Notes: generated by a model not told the origin, from the letters alone. A DNA stretch of 8,891 nucleotides from Thermodesulfobacteriota bacterium (GCA_030017815.1 JASEGX010000102.1:1-8891), one strand, 5' to 3'; counted from the first letter of the stretch, positions 1 to 5,969 are shown. Numbers and translations: made by a program.

Positions 1-59
1 TTTGAAATCACATTATATCTCCCATCTTTTTATCAACTAATTTGGAGATGATCCTGAAT

Positions 60-917
60 TCATAACACACTCATTATCCTTCCCCACATTTCGCGAACCA
101 TGTCCGAAAGCCCGTTTGGGGAGTATTCGATAATCGTTTTTTCCGCTATCATTGCCTGCGTAAAAACCGGGTCGTAGGGGATTTTGCCCACAATTGTAAA
201 CCCTTTGCTTACAGAATATTCCTCGATCTGTTTTGATATATCCGGATTAATATCGAATTTGTTGATGCAGACCATGGCCGGAATCTGGAAATATTTACTC
301 AAGTCACCTACCCGCTGCAGATCGTGTATCCCGGAAATGGTGGGTTCTGTGACCACCAGAGCTGCTGTGGCGCCAGTAGTAGCCGCAATAACCGGGCAGC
401 CGATACCCGGAGGTCCGTCTATGAGGATCAGATCCAGGCCGCGCTCCTCAGCCAGTTTCTCTGCCTGCCGTCTTATCATGGTAATTAACTTGCCGGAGTT
501 TTCCTCAGCAATGCCCAACTTCGCATGAACAAAGGGGCCAAACCTGGTCTCCGAGATAAACCAGTCACCGCAGATGTTTTCCGGAAACTCTATGGCCTGT
601 ACTGGACAAAAATAAACACATACTCCACACCCTTCACAGCCAAACTCATCTACCACGTAGTCTTCGCTTATAGCCTTGAACTGGCAGAATTCTATGCATT
701 GACCACAGGCTGTACATAGGTCAGGATTAATTACTGCCTTCCGTCCGCCCTTGAACTTTTCATGGGTTTTTACCTCCGGCTTAAGGATCAAGTGCAGGTC
801 AGCAGCGTCCACGTCGCCGTCAACAATAACCTTATTCTCTGCCAGATTGGCAAAGGCCGCAACCAGACTGGTCTTCCCGGTCCCGCCCTTGCCGCTGATT
901 ACAGTCAGTTCCTTCAT
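60..917 (-). CDS. MinD/Mrp-family P-loop ATPase with inserted 2x[4Fe-4S] ferredoxin domain (second of a pair)
   Basis: A 285-residue cytoplasmic ATPase of the MinD/Mrp (SIMIBI, deviant Walker A) class. The deviant Walker A GKGGTGKT lies at residues 9-16 with signature lysine K10 and catalytic K15. The DGDVDAADLHL segment is at 33-43, and a Walker B-like LILIDGPPG is at 163-171 followed by a conserved C174 in GCPV. A bacterial ferredoxin domain is inserted between them: C68-x2-C71-x2-C74-x3-C78 and C94-x2-C97-x2-C100-x3-C104, enough for two [4Fe-4S] clusters. The family is thought to couple ATP binding to handling of Fe-S or metal cofactors; the substrate of this subgroup is unknown. The start overlaps the stop of the upstream paralogue (ATGA, 4 nt), so the two are probably translationally coupled and may form a heterodimer (inference). 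A GGGG-containing ribosome-binding site lies just upstream. It resembles the MinD-like proteins of the ORP clusters of Desulfovibrio. The family call is secure; the function is not. Confidence 0.93.
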   Translation of the reverse strand: MKELTVISGKGGTGKTSLVAAFANLAENKVIVDGDVDAADLHLILKPEVKTHEKFKGGRKAVINPDLCTACGQCIEFCQFKAISEDYVVDEFGCEGCGVCVYFCPVQAIEFPENICGDWFISETRFGPFVHAKLGIAEENSGKLITMIRRQAEKLAEERGLDLILIDGPPGIGCPVIAATTGATAALVVTEPTISGIHDLQRVGDLSKYFQIPAMVCINKFDINPDISKQIEEYSVSKGFTIVGKIPYDPVFTQAMIAEKTIIEYSPNGLSDMVREMWGRIMSVL

Positions 918-1765
918 ATGTTCCCCTGCCTGTTAACTATGCCCTCTATTTTTTGGTATAATCCTTTGAATTTTTCTTTCCATTCCGGCATGACATCCAC
1001 TATCATCTGACCCCGTGAATAGGCTTCTGCAATCTTTCGATCCATGGGTATTTCCAAGAGAAGCGGGATATTTTCTCTGGCCAGATATGATTGCACACCA
1101 CTATCACCATTACCCGCACGATTCAGCACCGCCCCGAGTGGCATCTTGAGCGCCCGCACGGCCTCTACCGCCAATATAAGATCATTTAGGCCGAAAGGCG
1201 TAGGCTCTGTCACCAAAAGGGCGAAATCAGCGCCCCTTAAGGCGGCAATCACGGGGCAGGATGTCCCGGGCGGGGCGTCAACAATATTTACCTGCTCCCT
1301 CACTATCCTCTCCTTAACTTTCCTGATCAGGGGCGGCGACATGGCCTCTCCGATGCGCAGGCGGCCATGTATAAATTCTACCTGGCCCGCCCGGCCTTGT
1401 TCGATAACGCCCAATTCCCGTTTTGACTCCAGTACAGCCTTTTCCGGACAGACAAAGAGGCAGCCGCGGCAACTGTGGCACAGATCGGGAAAGGTCAGCA
1501 CATAGTCCTTTAATACCGCAATAGCGTTGAACCGGCAGATTTCGCCGCACTTCCCGCAATAGGTACACTTAGTAAAATCTACCTCCGGGACAAAGGTATC
1601 AACTACAGTCTGTTCGTTGATAACTGCCTTTAAAAATAGATGGGCATTAGGCTCTTCTACGTCGCAGTCCAAAAACCTTACCGCTTTATCCAGTGACACA
1701 GCCATATTCACGCCCACCGTCGTCTTTCCTGTGCCGCCTTTGCCGCTGGCTATAGTGATTACCAT
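914..1765 (-). CDS. MinD/Mrp-family P-loop ATPase with inserted 2x[4Fe-4S] ferredoxin domain (first of a pair)
   Basis: A 283-residue paralogue of the ATPase that follows it. The deviant Walker A GKGGTGKTT is at residues 8-16 (K9 and K14). The DCDVEEPNAHLF segment is at 33-44, where the EEPN form is typical of this subgroup. Walker B NIVDAPPG is at 160-167, with C170 in TSCPV. The ferredoxin insert carries C67-x2-C70-x2-C73-x3-C77 and C96-x2-C99-x2-C102-x3-C106, which predicts two [4Fe-4S] clusters. Sequence divergence from the neighbouring copy is clear outside these motifs, so this is an old duplication rather than a recent one. It starts 9 nt after the stop of the Gly-rich small protein, with an AGGAA-like ribosome-binding site, and overlaps the next gene by 4 nt. 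Likely role: ATP-dependent metal or Fe-S cofactor handling with the NifX-like protein of the same operon (inference from context). Confidence 0.93.
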   Translation of the reverse strand: MVITIASGKGGTGKTTVGVNMAVSLDKAVRFLDCDVEEPNAHLFLKAVINEQTVVDTFVPEVDFTKCTYCGKCGEICRFNAIAVLKDYVLTFPDLCHSCRGCLFVCPEKAVLESKRELGVIEQGRAGQVEFIHGRLRIGEAMSPPLIRKVKERIVREQVNIVDAPPGTSCPVIAALRGADFALLVTEPTPFGLNDLILAVEAVRALKMPLGAVLNRAGNGDSGVQSYLARENIPLLLEIPMDRKIAEAYSRGQMIVDVMPEWKEKFKGLYQKIEGIVNRQGNI

Positions 1766-1774
1766 TTGAGATTC

Positions 1775-2068
1775 CTATTCCTTCCTTTTTCCTAGCTCAG
1801 CTATGCGCTTTTCAATTTCGCTCAATTCTCTTCGTAAAAGATCAGCTTCTGCCTGCAGGTCGCTTAACCCTTCACTTGCCGCGGGCTCGCGCCCGCCCCA
1901 GGCCGGGCCATAGTATCCGTACCGTGATCCCAACAAACCATATCCTCGACCACGACCCCAGCCGCGACCGAAACCAAACGTCCGGCCATATCCGCGGCCG
2001 CAAGGCCCCATGCCTCTGCCGGTCATAGGCCCCATCCCCATCGGGCCTGTACCATTAAATCCTGGCAT
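1775..2068 (-). CDS. Small Gly/Arg/Tyr-rich DUF5320-type protein with C-terminal coiled coil
   Basis: A 97-residue protein of unknown function. Residues 1-60 are low complexity and rich in Gly, Arg, Met and Tyr, beginning MPGFNGTGPMGMGPMTGRG with a single cysteine at C23. Residues 66-97 form a charged heptad-like helix, probably a short coiled coil that oligomerises. This N-terminus followed by a C-terminal helix is typical of DUF5320 proteins found beside NifX-like and MinD-like genes in anaerobes. An upstream in-frame ATG at 2105-2107 would add 13 residues. The ATG at 2066-2068 is preferred because an excellent Shine-Dalgarno (AGGAGGTGAGG) lies just before it and because family members start MPGF/MPGxxGTGP. 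It sits 43 nt after the preceding gene and 9 nt before the ATPase pair. It could be a scaffold or metal-binding partner of the cluster, but nothing in the sequence proves that. Confidence 0.85.
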   Translation of the reverse strand: MPGFNGTGPMGMGPMTGRGMGPCGRGYGRTFGFGRGWGRGRGYGLLGSRYGYYGPAWGGREPAASEGLSDLQAEADLLRRELSEIEKRIAELGKRKE

Positions 2069-2111
2069 CCTCCTCACCTCCTTCCTTTTTTCGGCTTTAC
2101 CCGCCATCCTT

Positions 2112-2333
2112 TCAAAATTTCCTCGTCATTTGGCTGCCGCAACTTGGGCACTTAATGGTGTTACAGGGCACACCCCGCTGATGCGGGACCATCTTTCCGC
2201 AGCTCGGGCAGACACATTCCCCGGCTGGCCCCAGGCCCAAACCACCGCCCCGGCCACGTCCGCCGCCGCGTCCTAACCCTTTTCCTGTGCCCGGCCCTTT
2301 TCCTGCCGGTCCGGTTCCATCTCCCTGTGGCAT
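2112..2333 (-). CDS. Small Gly-rich zinc-ribbon protein
   Basis: A 73-residue protein. The first 38 residues are Gly-rich with a GTGPAGKGPGTGKG motif that echoes the start of the next small protein in the operon. The second half is a compact metal-binding module: C40, C42-x2-C45, H51, C57, C62-x2-C65. The two CxxC knuckles (CPSC and CPSC) predict a rubredoxin- or zinc-ribbon-like site for Zn or Fe. Similar short proteins with a CxCPxCG...HQRGVPC...CPxCG pattern are recurrent beside NifX-like genes in anaerobes; no function is established. The ATG at 2331-2333 follows a textbook AGGAGG (2341-2346) that lies directly after the NifX-like stop codon, leaving a 13-nt gap between the genes. This suggests co-translation with the NifX-like protein. 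It is too short to be an enzyme; a metal carrier or assembly adaptor is plausible. Confidence 0.85.
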   Translation of the reverse strand: MPQGDGTGPAGKGPGTGKGLGRGGGRGRGGGLGLGPAGECVCPSCGKMVPHQRGVPCNTIKCPSCGSQMTRKF

Positions 2334-2346
2334 ATCTTATCCTCCT

Positions 2347-2709
2347 TTAGCGCCAATGTCCTTCGACATTGGGGGCTTTAGCATATGAAATTTCGCCTCT
2401 TTTAAATTTTTCCATTGCCTCTCTGACCGTCCCGCTTACATTAATCGCCACATTTATCTTGGCTGCCTGCAGGGTCACAAAGGCCTTTGGTCCGCAATGG
2501 CCTGTAAGGAGCACGCTGGCTCCCCCTTCCGCTATAGTCCGTGCCGCCTGGATACCTGCACCCTGCATGGCCTCGATATTTTGCCTGTTGTCCACAACCT
2601 TAAATTCCATGGTTTCGGAATCAACTATAATAAAATAGGCTGCCCGGCCAAAACGCGGATCAATCTCATCATCTAACCCTTTACCCTTCGCACTAATCGC
2701 TATCTTCAC
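2347..2709 (-). CDS. NifX/NifB-type dinitrogenase iron-molybdenum cofactor-binding domain protein
   Basis: A 120-residue single-domain protein of the NifX/NifB C-terminal/VnfY superfamily (MTH1175-like). These proteins bind or shuttle Mo/Fe/Cu-containing cofactors; the ORP proteins of Desulfovibrio belong to the same superfamily. The sequence shows the usual marks: an N-terminal beta strand MKIAISA, DPRFGRA at 17-23, GAGIQAA at 50-56, and TGHCGPKAF at 69-77 with H71-C72 as candidate metal ligands. The length is normal for the stand-alone family. There are no nif structural genes in the window, so a nitrogenase role is not indicated. Translation starts at GTG (2707-2709), supported by a strong AGGAGGTGA just upstream. 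It lies between the DUF134 regulator (57-nt gap) and the small zinc-ribbon protein (13-nt gap). It is probably the cofactor-binding partner of the two ATPases (inference). Confidence 0.92.
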   Translation of the reverse strand: MKIAISAKGKGLDDEIDPRFGRAAYFIIVDSETMEFKVVDNRQNIEAMQGAGIQAARTIAEGGASVLLTGHCGPKAFVTLQAAKINVAINVSGTVREAMEKFKRGEISYAKAPNVEGHWR

Positions 2710-2766
2710 GCCCGTTCACCTCCTCTTCCTCTTTATCGTTCTACATTTATAGTCGAAATCATACCT

Positions 2767-3243
2767 TCATACCCCGCCTCTACGGCGGCACCTGCCCCGT
2801 CCTCTGCCCGGCCCTCCGCCGTCTGCCCAATCATGATCCTGGAACGCCTTGAGAATGTTTTTACTCCGGCACTTCGGGCACTCAACCGCCCCATCGGTAT
2901 TATAAGCAATAGCCCATTCGTTTGTGCAGTCCGAACATAAGAAACGTCTTTGCATCATTTGAACAGCCCCGCCTTCGATCTTTAGCGCCTTGGCATTAAC
3001 GATCACATCCGCGATTTTCTTGTGGGCAGATTCAATGATATTGCCAAAGGTCTGCCGCGAAATATTCATCCGCTTAGAGGCCTCTTCCTGATACAGCCCC
3101 TCTAAATCAGCCAACCGGATAGCCTCAAATTCATCCACCGTAAGGTTGACTTGTTCCAGGGCAAATACTGGAATTCCCGCAGGCTTGAAGTAGGCTGCGC
3201 GGGGAAGACCGCAAACCCGTCTGCATTTAAAAGGTCGCGGCAT
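2767..3243 (-). CDS. DUF134-family helix-turn-helix regulator with C-terminal zinc ribbon
   Basis: A 158-residue protein. Residues 1-91 match the DUF134 family: MPRPxKCRRVC at the start, YFKPAGIP at 18-25, DEFEAIRLADLEGLYQEEAS at 37-56, and a sigma-70-region-4-like helix-turn-helix around 50-75 containing MNISRQTFGNIIESA. Residues 100-130 hold a zinc ribbon (C103-x2-C106, C122-x2-C125). The tail (142-158) is Gly/Arg-rich with one cysteine, like the two small Gly-rich proteins downstream. DUF134 proteins are predicted DNA-binding regulators that recur with NifX-like and MinD-like genes. Here the gene is first in the operon, and its promoter carries a 22-bp palindrome over the -10 and predicted start site, so autoregulation is likely (inference). 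The start at 3241-3243 matches the family N-terminus, although the ribosome-binding site (AGAGAGA-like) is weak. That weak site may keep regulator levels low. Confidence 0.92.
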   Translation of the reverse strand: MPRPFKCRRVCGLPRAAYFKPAGIPVFALEQVNLTVDEFEAIRLADLEGLYQEEASKRMNISRQTFGNIIESAHKKIADVIVNAKALKIEGGAVQMMQRRFLCSDCTNEWAIAYNTDGAVECPKCRSKNILKAFQDHDWADGGGPGRGRGRCRRRGGV

Positions 3244-3257
3244 GATTGTCTCTCTTA

Positions 3258-3279
3258 ATTATTAGCATATGCCAATAAT
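3258..3279. promoter_or_regulatory. Candidate operator: 22-bp near-perfect palindrome
   Basis: On the plus strand the left arm ATTATTAGCAT (3258-3268) is followed with no spacer by ATGCCAATAAT (3269-3279). The arms are reverse complements at 10 of 11 positions, centred on GCATATGC. It overlaps the last 3 bp of the predicted -10 box and covers the expected transcription start of the DUF134 operon, which is the classic placement for a repressor. The DUF134 protein encoded 14 bp away is the obvious candidate binder (inference). Confidence 0.65.
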
Positions 3280-3304
3280 ATAGCACAAAAAATTCCCCTG
3301 TCAA
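3277..3304 (-). promoter_or_regulatory. Sigma-70-type promoter of the DUF134/NifX-like/MinD-like operon
   Basis: Reading on the minus strand, a perfect -35 TTGACA (3304-3299) is separated by 16 bp from the -10 TATATT (3282-3277). The -10 is preceded by TGC, giving an extended -10. The predicted start site is near 3270, about 27 nt before the DUF134 start codon. The -35 lies inside the terminator hairpin of pyrD. Confidence 0.7.
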
Positions 3305-3320
3305 TAAAATTGGCAAGGGA
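3287..3320 (-). terminator. Intrinsic terminator of the pgeF-pyrK-pyrD operon
   Basis: On the minus strand, about 30 nt after the pyrD stop, the arm TCCCTTGCCAAT (3320-3309) pairs with ATTGACAGGGGA (3305-3294) around a 3-nt TTT loop. It has 12 pairing positions, with one G-U and one C-A mismatch. Six Ts follow one base later (3292-3287). The stem plus U-tract is typical of Rho-independent termination. The right arm also contains the -35 box of the next operon. Confidence 0.7.
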
Positions 3321-3351
3321 AAGTCGATGACCCCATAAAAAGTCAAGAAAT

Positions 3352-4275
3352 CTATAGTATCAGGCTGCCCACCAGAGATTTTATGTCTTTAAGGTTATGC
3401 CTGCCCAGGTATTCTTCTATCCCGGAGATAATCTCCATAGTGGCCCTGGGGTTGACAAAATTGGCCGTCCCCACTTGCACCGCACATGCACCGGCGATGA
3501 GAAATTCCAGGGCGTCTGCCGCGGTCATAATGCCGCCGCAACCGATTACCGGAATTTTCACCGCGCGGGCTACCTGCCAGACCATACGCAGGGCAACGGG
3601 TTTAATGGCCGGCCCGGAGAGGCCACCGGTGACATTATGCAGCTTAGGGCGTCTTGTTTCAACATCAACAGCCATGCCCGTAAGGGTGTTAATGAGGGAA
3701 ACGGCATCTGCTCCGGCCTCTTGCACGGCGCGGGCTATGCTCACGATGTCCGTCACGTTGGGGCTGAGTTTGACAATTATTGGAAGCTCCGCTGCCGCCC
3801 GTACCGCCTTGGTGACCCGCGCTGCGGCCTTGTAGTCTGTCCCAAAGACCACGCCGCCCTTCTTCACATTGGGGCAGGAGATATTGACCTCCAGGGCCGC
3901 TATGCCCTCGACGTTGCTCAGCCTTTCCGCCAGTTTTCGATATTCTTTGATGTCTTGTCCTAAGATGTTGACGATGACCGGGACAGAGAGATTGCGTAAA
4001 AATGGAAGCTTATCTGCGATGAAATTCTCGACTCCTACATTTTGCAGGCCGATAGCGTTCAGCAGGCCGCAGGGTGTCTCTACAGTACGCGGCGGCATAT
4101 TCCCCGGACGAGGGCTAAGAGAGAGGCCTTTTACAATTATCCCGCCCAGACAGTTAAGATCAACCAGGCCGGCATATTCCTGGCCATAGCCAAAGGTGCC
4201 CGAGGCGGTAAGCACCGGGTTTTGCAGTCTAAGGAGGCCGATCTGGACCGAAAGGTCGGGTTTCGTCTTTTTCAT
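3352..4275 (-). CDS. pyrD: Dihydroorotate dehydrogenase B (NAD+), catalytic subunit
   Basis: A 307-residue FMN enzyme of class 1B that oxidises dihydroorotate to orotate, the fourth step of UMP synthesis, in the cytoplasm as a PyrD2PyrK2 complex. It has a TIM-barrel fold with family motifs: NPVLTASGTFGYG at 19-31, VKG at 48-50 (FMN lysine K49), NAIGLQN at 73-79, and NISCPNVK at 131-138 with the catalytic base C134. A cysteine here (class 1), not serine, separates it from the quinone-linked class 2. Also visible are VKLSPN at 168-173, SLINT at 193-197, GGLSGPAIKP at 217-226, and GCGGI with VGT for FMN phosphate binding (245-270). Length is normal. The start lies 2 nt after the pyrK stop with a GAGGTGG ribosome-binding site inside pyrK, so the two are translationally coupled. 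A terminator follows. Confidence 0.97.
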   Translation of the reverse strand: MKKTKPDLSVQIGLLRLQNPVLTASGTFGYGQEYAGLVDLNCLGGIIVKGLSLSPRPGNMPPRTVETPCGLLNAIGLQNVGVENFIADKLPFLRNLSVPVIVNILGQDIKEYRKLAERLSNVEGIAALEVNISCPNVKKGGVVFGTDYKAAARVTKAVRAAAELPIIVKLSPNVTDIVSIARAVQEAGADAVSLINTLTGMAVDVETRRPKLHNVTGGLSGPAIKPVALRMVWQVARAVKIPVIGCGGIMTAADALEFLIAGACAVQVGTANFVNPRATMEIISGIEEYLGRHNLKDIKSLVGSLIL

Positions 4276-4277
4276 TT

Positions 4278-5069
4278 TCAGGCCACCTCATAAGCATCAA
4301 AGACCGGGCCTTCCTTGCAGACCCGGACTAAATCGCCGTTTCGCATCTCGGCCACGCAGCCCAGGCAGGCGCCAAGTCCGCAGGCCATAAAGCTCTCTAA
4401 GGAGACTTGGCAGGAAAGGCCGTACTGCATAGCCAGAGATGCGACGGCATGGAGCATGGGATAGGGTCCGCAGCTATAAATAACAGGCCTTGAGGCAGCA
4501 ACTCTGTTTGTGATCAAATCTGTAATAAGTCCTTTCTTACCCCTTGAGCCATCTTCGGTAGCTGCCTCCACCTGAAGCCCCATGGCCTTTAGTTCCTTCA
4601 CGCAAAGGAGTTCTGTTTTGTTTCGGGCGCCGATGAATACAGAAGTTTTGGCTCCCGCGCCATTTTGGGTGATGGTTTGTGCGAGGAAAAACAGGGGAGC
4701 GATACCAATACCGCCAGCCACAAGAAGGGACGGGGACCCCTCTTTCCAAGAGAAACCCCGGCCCAGAGGACCAACGATATCCAGCCTTCCCCCCTTTTTT
4801 ATGGCAGTTAGGAGATTTGTCCCTTTGCCTATCACTCGGTAGAGGATATCTATGGTCCTCGAGTCATGCACGGCATGTATAGAGAATGGACGGCGAAGGA
4901 GCGGGTCCAGAGTCTGTCCAACACGTAGCATGAGGAATTGACCGGGGTGAGCTACCCTGGCTATGGCTGGCACCTCTATGCGCAGCCTATAGACACCGGG
5001 CGCCGCGAACCGGTTTTCTAAAACAGTTACTGTGACTTGGTCCATCTTGCTCTTGGTCCCTCGTACCAT
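4278..5069 (-). CDS. pyrK: Dihydroorotate dehydrogenase B, electron transfer subunit
   Basis: A 263-residue flavoprotein that carries electrons from the FMN of PyrD via FAD and a [2Fe-2S] cluster to NAD+. It belongs to the ferredoxin-NADP+ reductase superfamily. The FAD-binding RPFS is at 60-63, GPLGRGF at 100-106, the nucleotide-binding GGIGIAPL at 119-126, and SCGPYPML at 199-206. The C-terminal [2Fe-2S] motif is C230-x4-C235-x2-C238-x12-C251, as expected for PyrK. Two starts are possible. The ATG at 5067-5069 is used here, with a GGAG about 10 nt upstream. The ATG at 5043-5045 (MDQVTVTVLENR) would match the usual family N-terminus better and remove 8 residues. It follows pgeF after 3 nt and precedes pyrD by 2 nt, so all three form one operon. 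Pairing with pyrD confirms an NAD-dependent enzyme, which suits an anaerobe. Confidence 0.96.
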   Translation of the reverse strand: MVRGTKSKMDQVTVTVLENRFAAPGVYRLRIEVPAIARVAHPGQFLMLRVGQTLDPLLRRPFSIHAVHDSRTIDILYRVIGKGTNLLTAIKKGGRLDIVGPLGRGFSWKEGSPSLLVAGGIGIAPLFFLAQTITQNGAGAKTSVFIGARNKTELLCVKELKAMGLQVEAATEDGSRGKKGLITDLITNRVAASRPVIYSCGPYPMLHAVASLAMQYGLSCQVSLESFMACGLGACLGCVAEMRNGDLVRVCKEGPVFDAYEVA

Positions 5070-5072
5070 AAG

Positions 5073-5843
5073 CTAAAAGACTCCGCCAGACAATGCTACT
5101 ACCGTACCAAAGCGGCCGGTAATCTTTTCCCCACGATACGAAAAGAACTCATCCCGGCGGCACTTTGTGCATATTCCGGCCATTTCAATGTGCTCCGGCA
5201 GAATACCGGCCGAAAGCAACTGGTCGCGGCTTATGGCCCAGAGGTCAAAATGATCAGGCCTTACCTCATATCGCCAGAGTGAAGGAGGGAACTCCTGCGG
5301 AAAATTTTTAAACTCGGCGCAGCATGGGCCCAGAGAAGGACTGATACAGGCCAGGATGTCCTGCGGCCTGCTCCCAAAGGCCTCTGCCATGGTCTGAACA
5401 GTATGACCAATAATATCCAGGACATTTCCCCGCCAGCCGCAGTGTACGTTGCCGATGGCTTTACGCCTGGGGTCGTAGAGGATTAAGGCCTGGCAATCGG
5501 CCTGCTTTATCATTAAGGCCACGTCCGTGAGATGAGTGAACAAGGCATCAAATCCCTGCGGTTCATGCTCGCTCTCGGGAGGGTGATCTATAATCCTGAC
5601 GCCGTTCTTATGCACTTGATGCGCCGAGACCAGATGGGTGGCGCCGATTATTGCTGTTATGGTTTCCCTGTTTTTGTAAACCAAGGTGGCGTCATCTCCG
5701 GTGTGATAACTGATATTCAAACTATCAAAAGGAACCGGGCTTACTCCCCCCCGGCGGGTGAATACAGCGTGTGTGACTTCAGGAAAGTTGCTCAGGAGGT
5801 CAAACTGGTAAAATTCTACAGGGCCGGTAGCGGTCTTTTGCAT
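5073..5843 (-). CDS. pgeF: Laccase-domain protein, peptidoglycan editing factor PgeF (YfiH family)
   Basis: A 256-residue protein of the DUF152/YfiH family, once called polyphenol oxidase. Characterised members remove wrongly inserted L-serine from peptidoglycan precursors or act as purine nucleoside phosphorylase/deaminase; which activity applies here cannot be told from the sequence. The zinc site is intact: H75 in SAHQVH, C117 in QADCQAL and H134 in NVHCGWRG. Other hallmarks are FTRRGGVS at 28-35, SLGPCCAEF at 170-178, CTKC at 225-228, FFSYRG at 233-238 and a TGRFG near the C-terminus. Length is normal. It is the first gene of the operon with pyrK (3-nt gap) and pyrD. The start at 5841-5843 has only a weak AGAGAA ribosome-binding site; a candidate promoter lies at 5862-5890. 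Confidence 0.94.
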   Translation of the reverse strand: MQKTATGPVEFYQFDLLSNFPEVTHAVFTRRGGVSPVPFDSLNISYHTGDDATLVYKNRETITAIIGATHLVSAHQVHKNGVRIIDHPPESEHEPQGFDALFTHLTDVALMIKQADCQALILYDPRRKAIGNVHCGWRGNVLDIIGHTVQTMAEAFGSRPQDILACISPSLGPCCAEFKNFPQEFPPSLWRYEVRPDHFDLWAISRDQLLSAGILPEHIEMAGICTKCRRDEFFSYRGEKITGRFGTVVALSGGVF

Positions 5844-5861
5844 GTTCTCTATTTATTGGTA

Positions 5862-5890
5862 GTTATACTGTCATTTGCAAGGCCTGCAAA
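5862..5890 (-). promoter_or_regulatory. Candidate promoter of pgeF-pyrK-pyrD
   Basis: On the minus strand a -35 TTTGCA (5890-5885, 4 of 6 matches) is followed after 17 bp by a -10 TATAAC (5867-5862, 5 of 6). This places transcription start about 10-15 nt before the pgeF start codon, a short leader. The AACGTT repeat array begins at the upstream edge of the -35. Confidence 0.45.
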
Positions 5891-5910
5891 CGTTCGAACG
5901 TTGGAACGTT
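5889..5910. repeat. Three AACGTT repeats at 8-bp spacing, including a 14-bp perfect palindrome
   Basis: AACGTT occurs at 5889-5894, 5897-5902 and 5905-5910, each 8 bp apart. The first two form the perfect palindrome AACGTTCGAACGTT (5889-5902). A 13-mer TTATACTGT(C/T)ATT flanks the array on both sides (5863-5875 and 5919-5931, one mismatch). It lies in the divergent region between pgeF and the universal stress gene, next to the pgeF -35, so it may be a binding site for an unidentified regulator. Confidence 0.5.
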
Positions 5911-5969
5911 ATTAGCGTTTATACTGTTATTCACCGGGACTGTCAAGAAGGCCCGTTTGGCAAGAACTG

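Noticed and set aside
1..11. A possible GTG start (9-11, minus strand) of another gene, with GGGAG upstream of it, leaving the window at the left edge.
   Set aside because: Only three codons are visible, too few to support a gene.
2378..2387. TTAGCATATG inside the NifX-like gene, identical to half of the candidate operator.
   Set aside because: The other half is absent and the bases are fully explained by codons; a single 10-mer half-site is likely chance.
3397..3963. Long open frames (150-188 codons) on the plus strand opposite pyrD.
   Set aside because: They are antisense shadows produced by GC-rich codon use; pyrD on the minus strand has all catalytic motifs.
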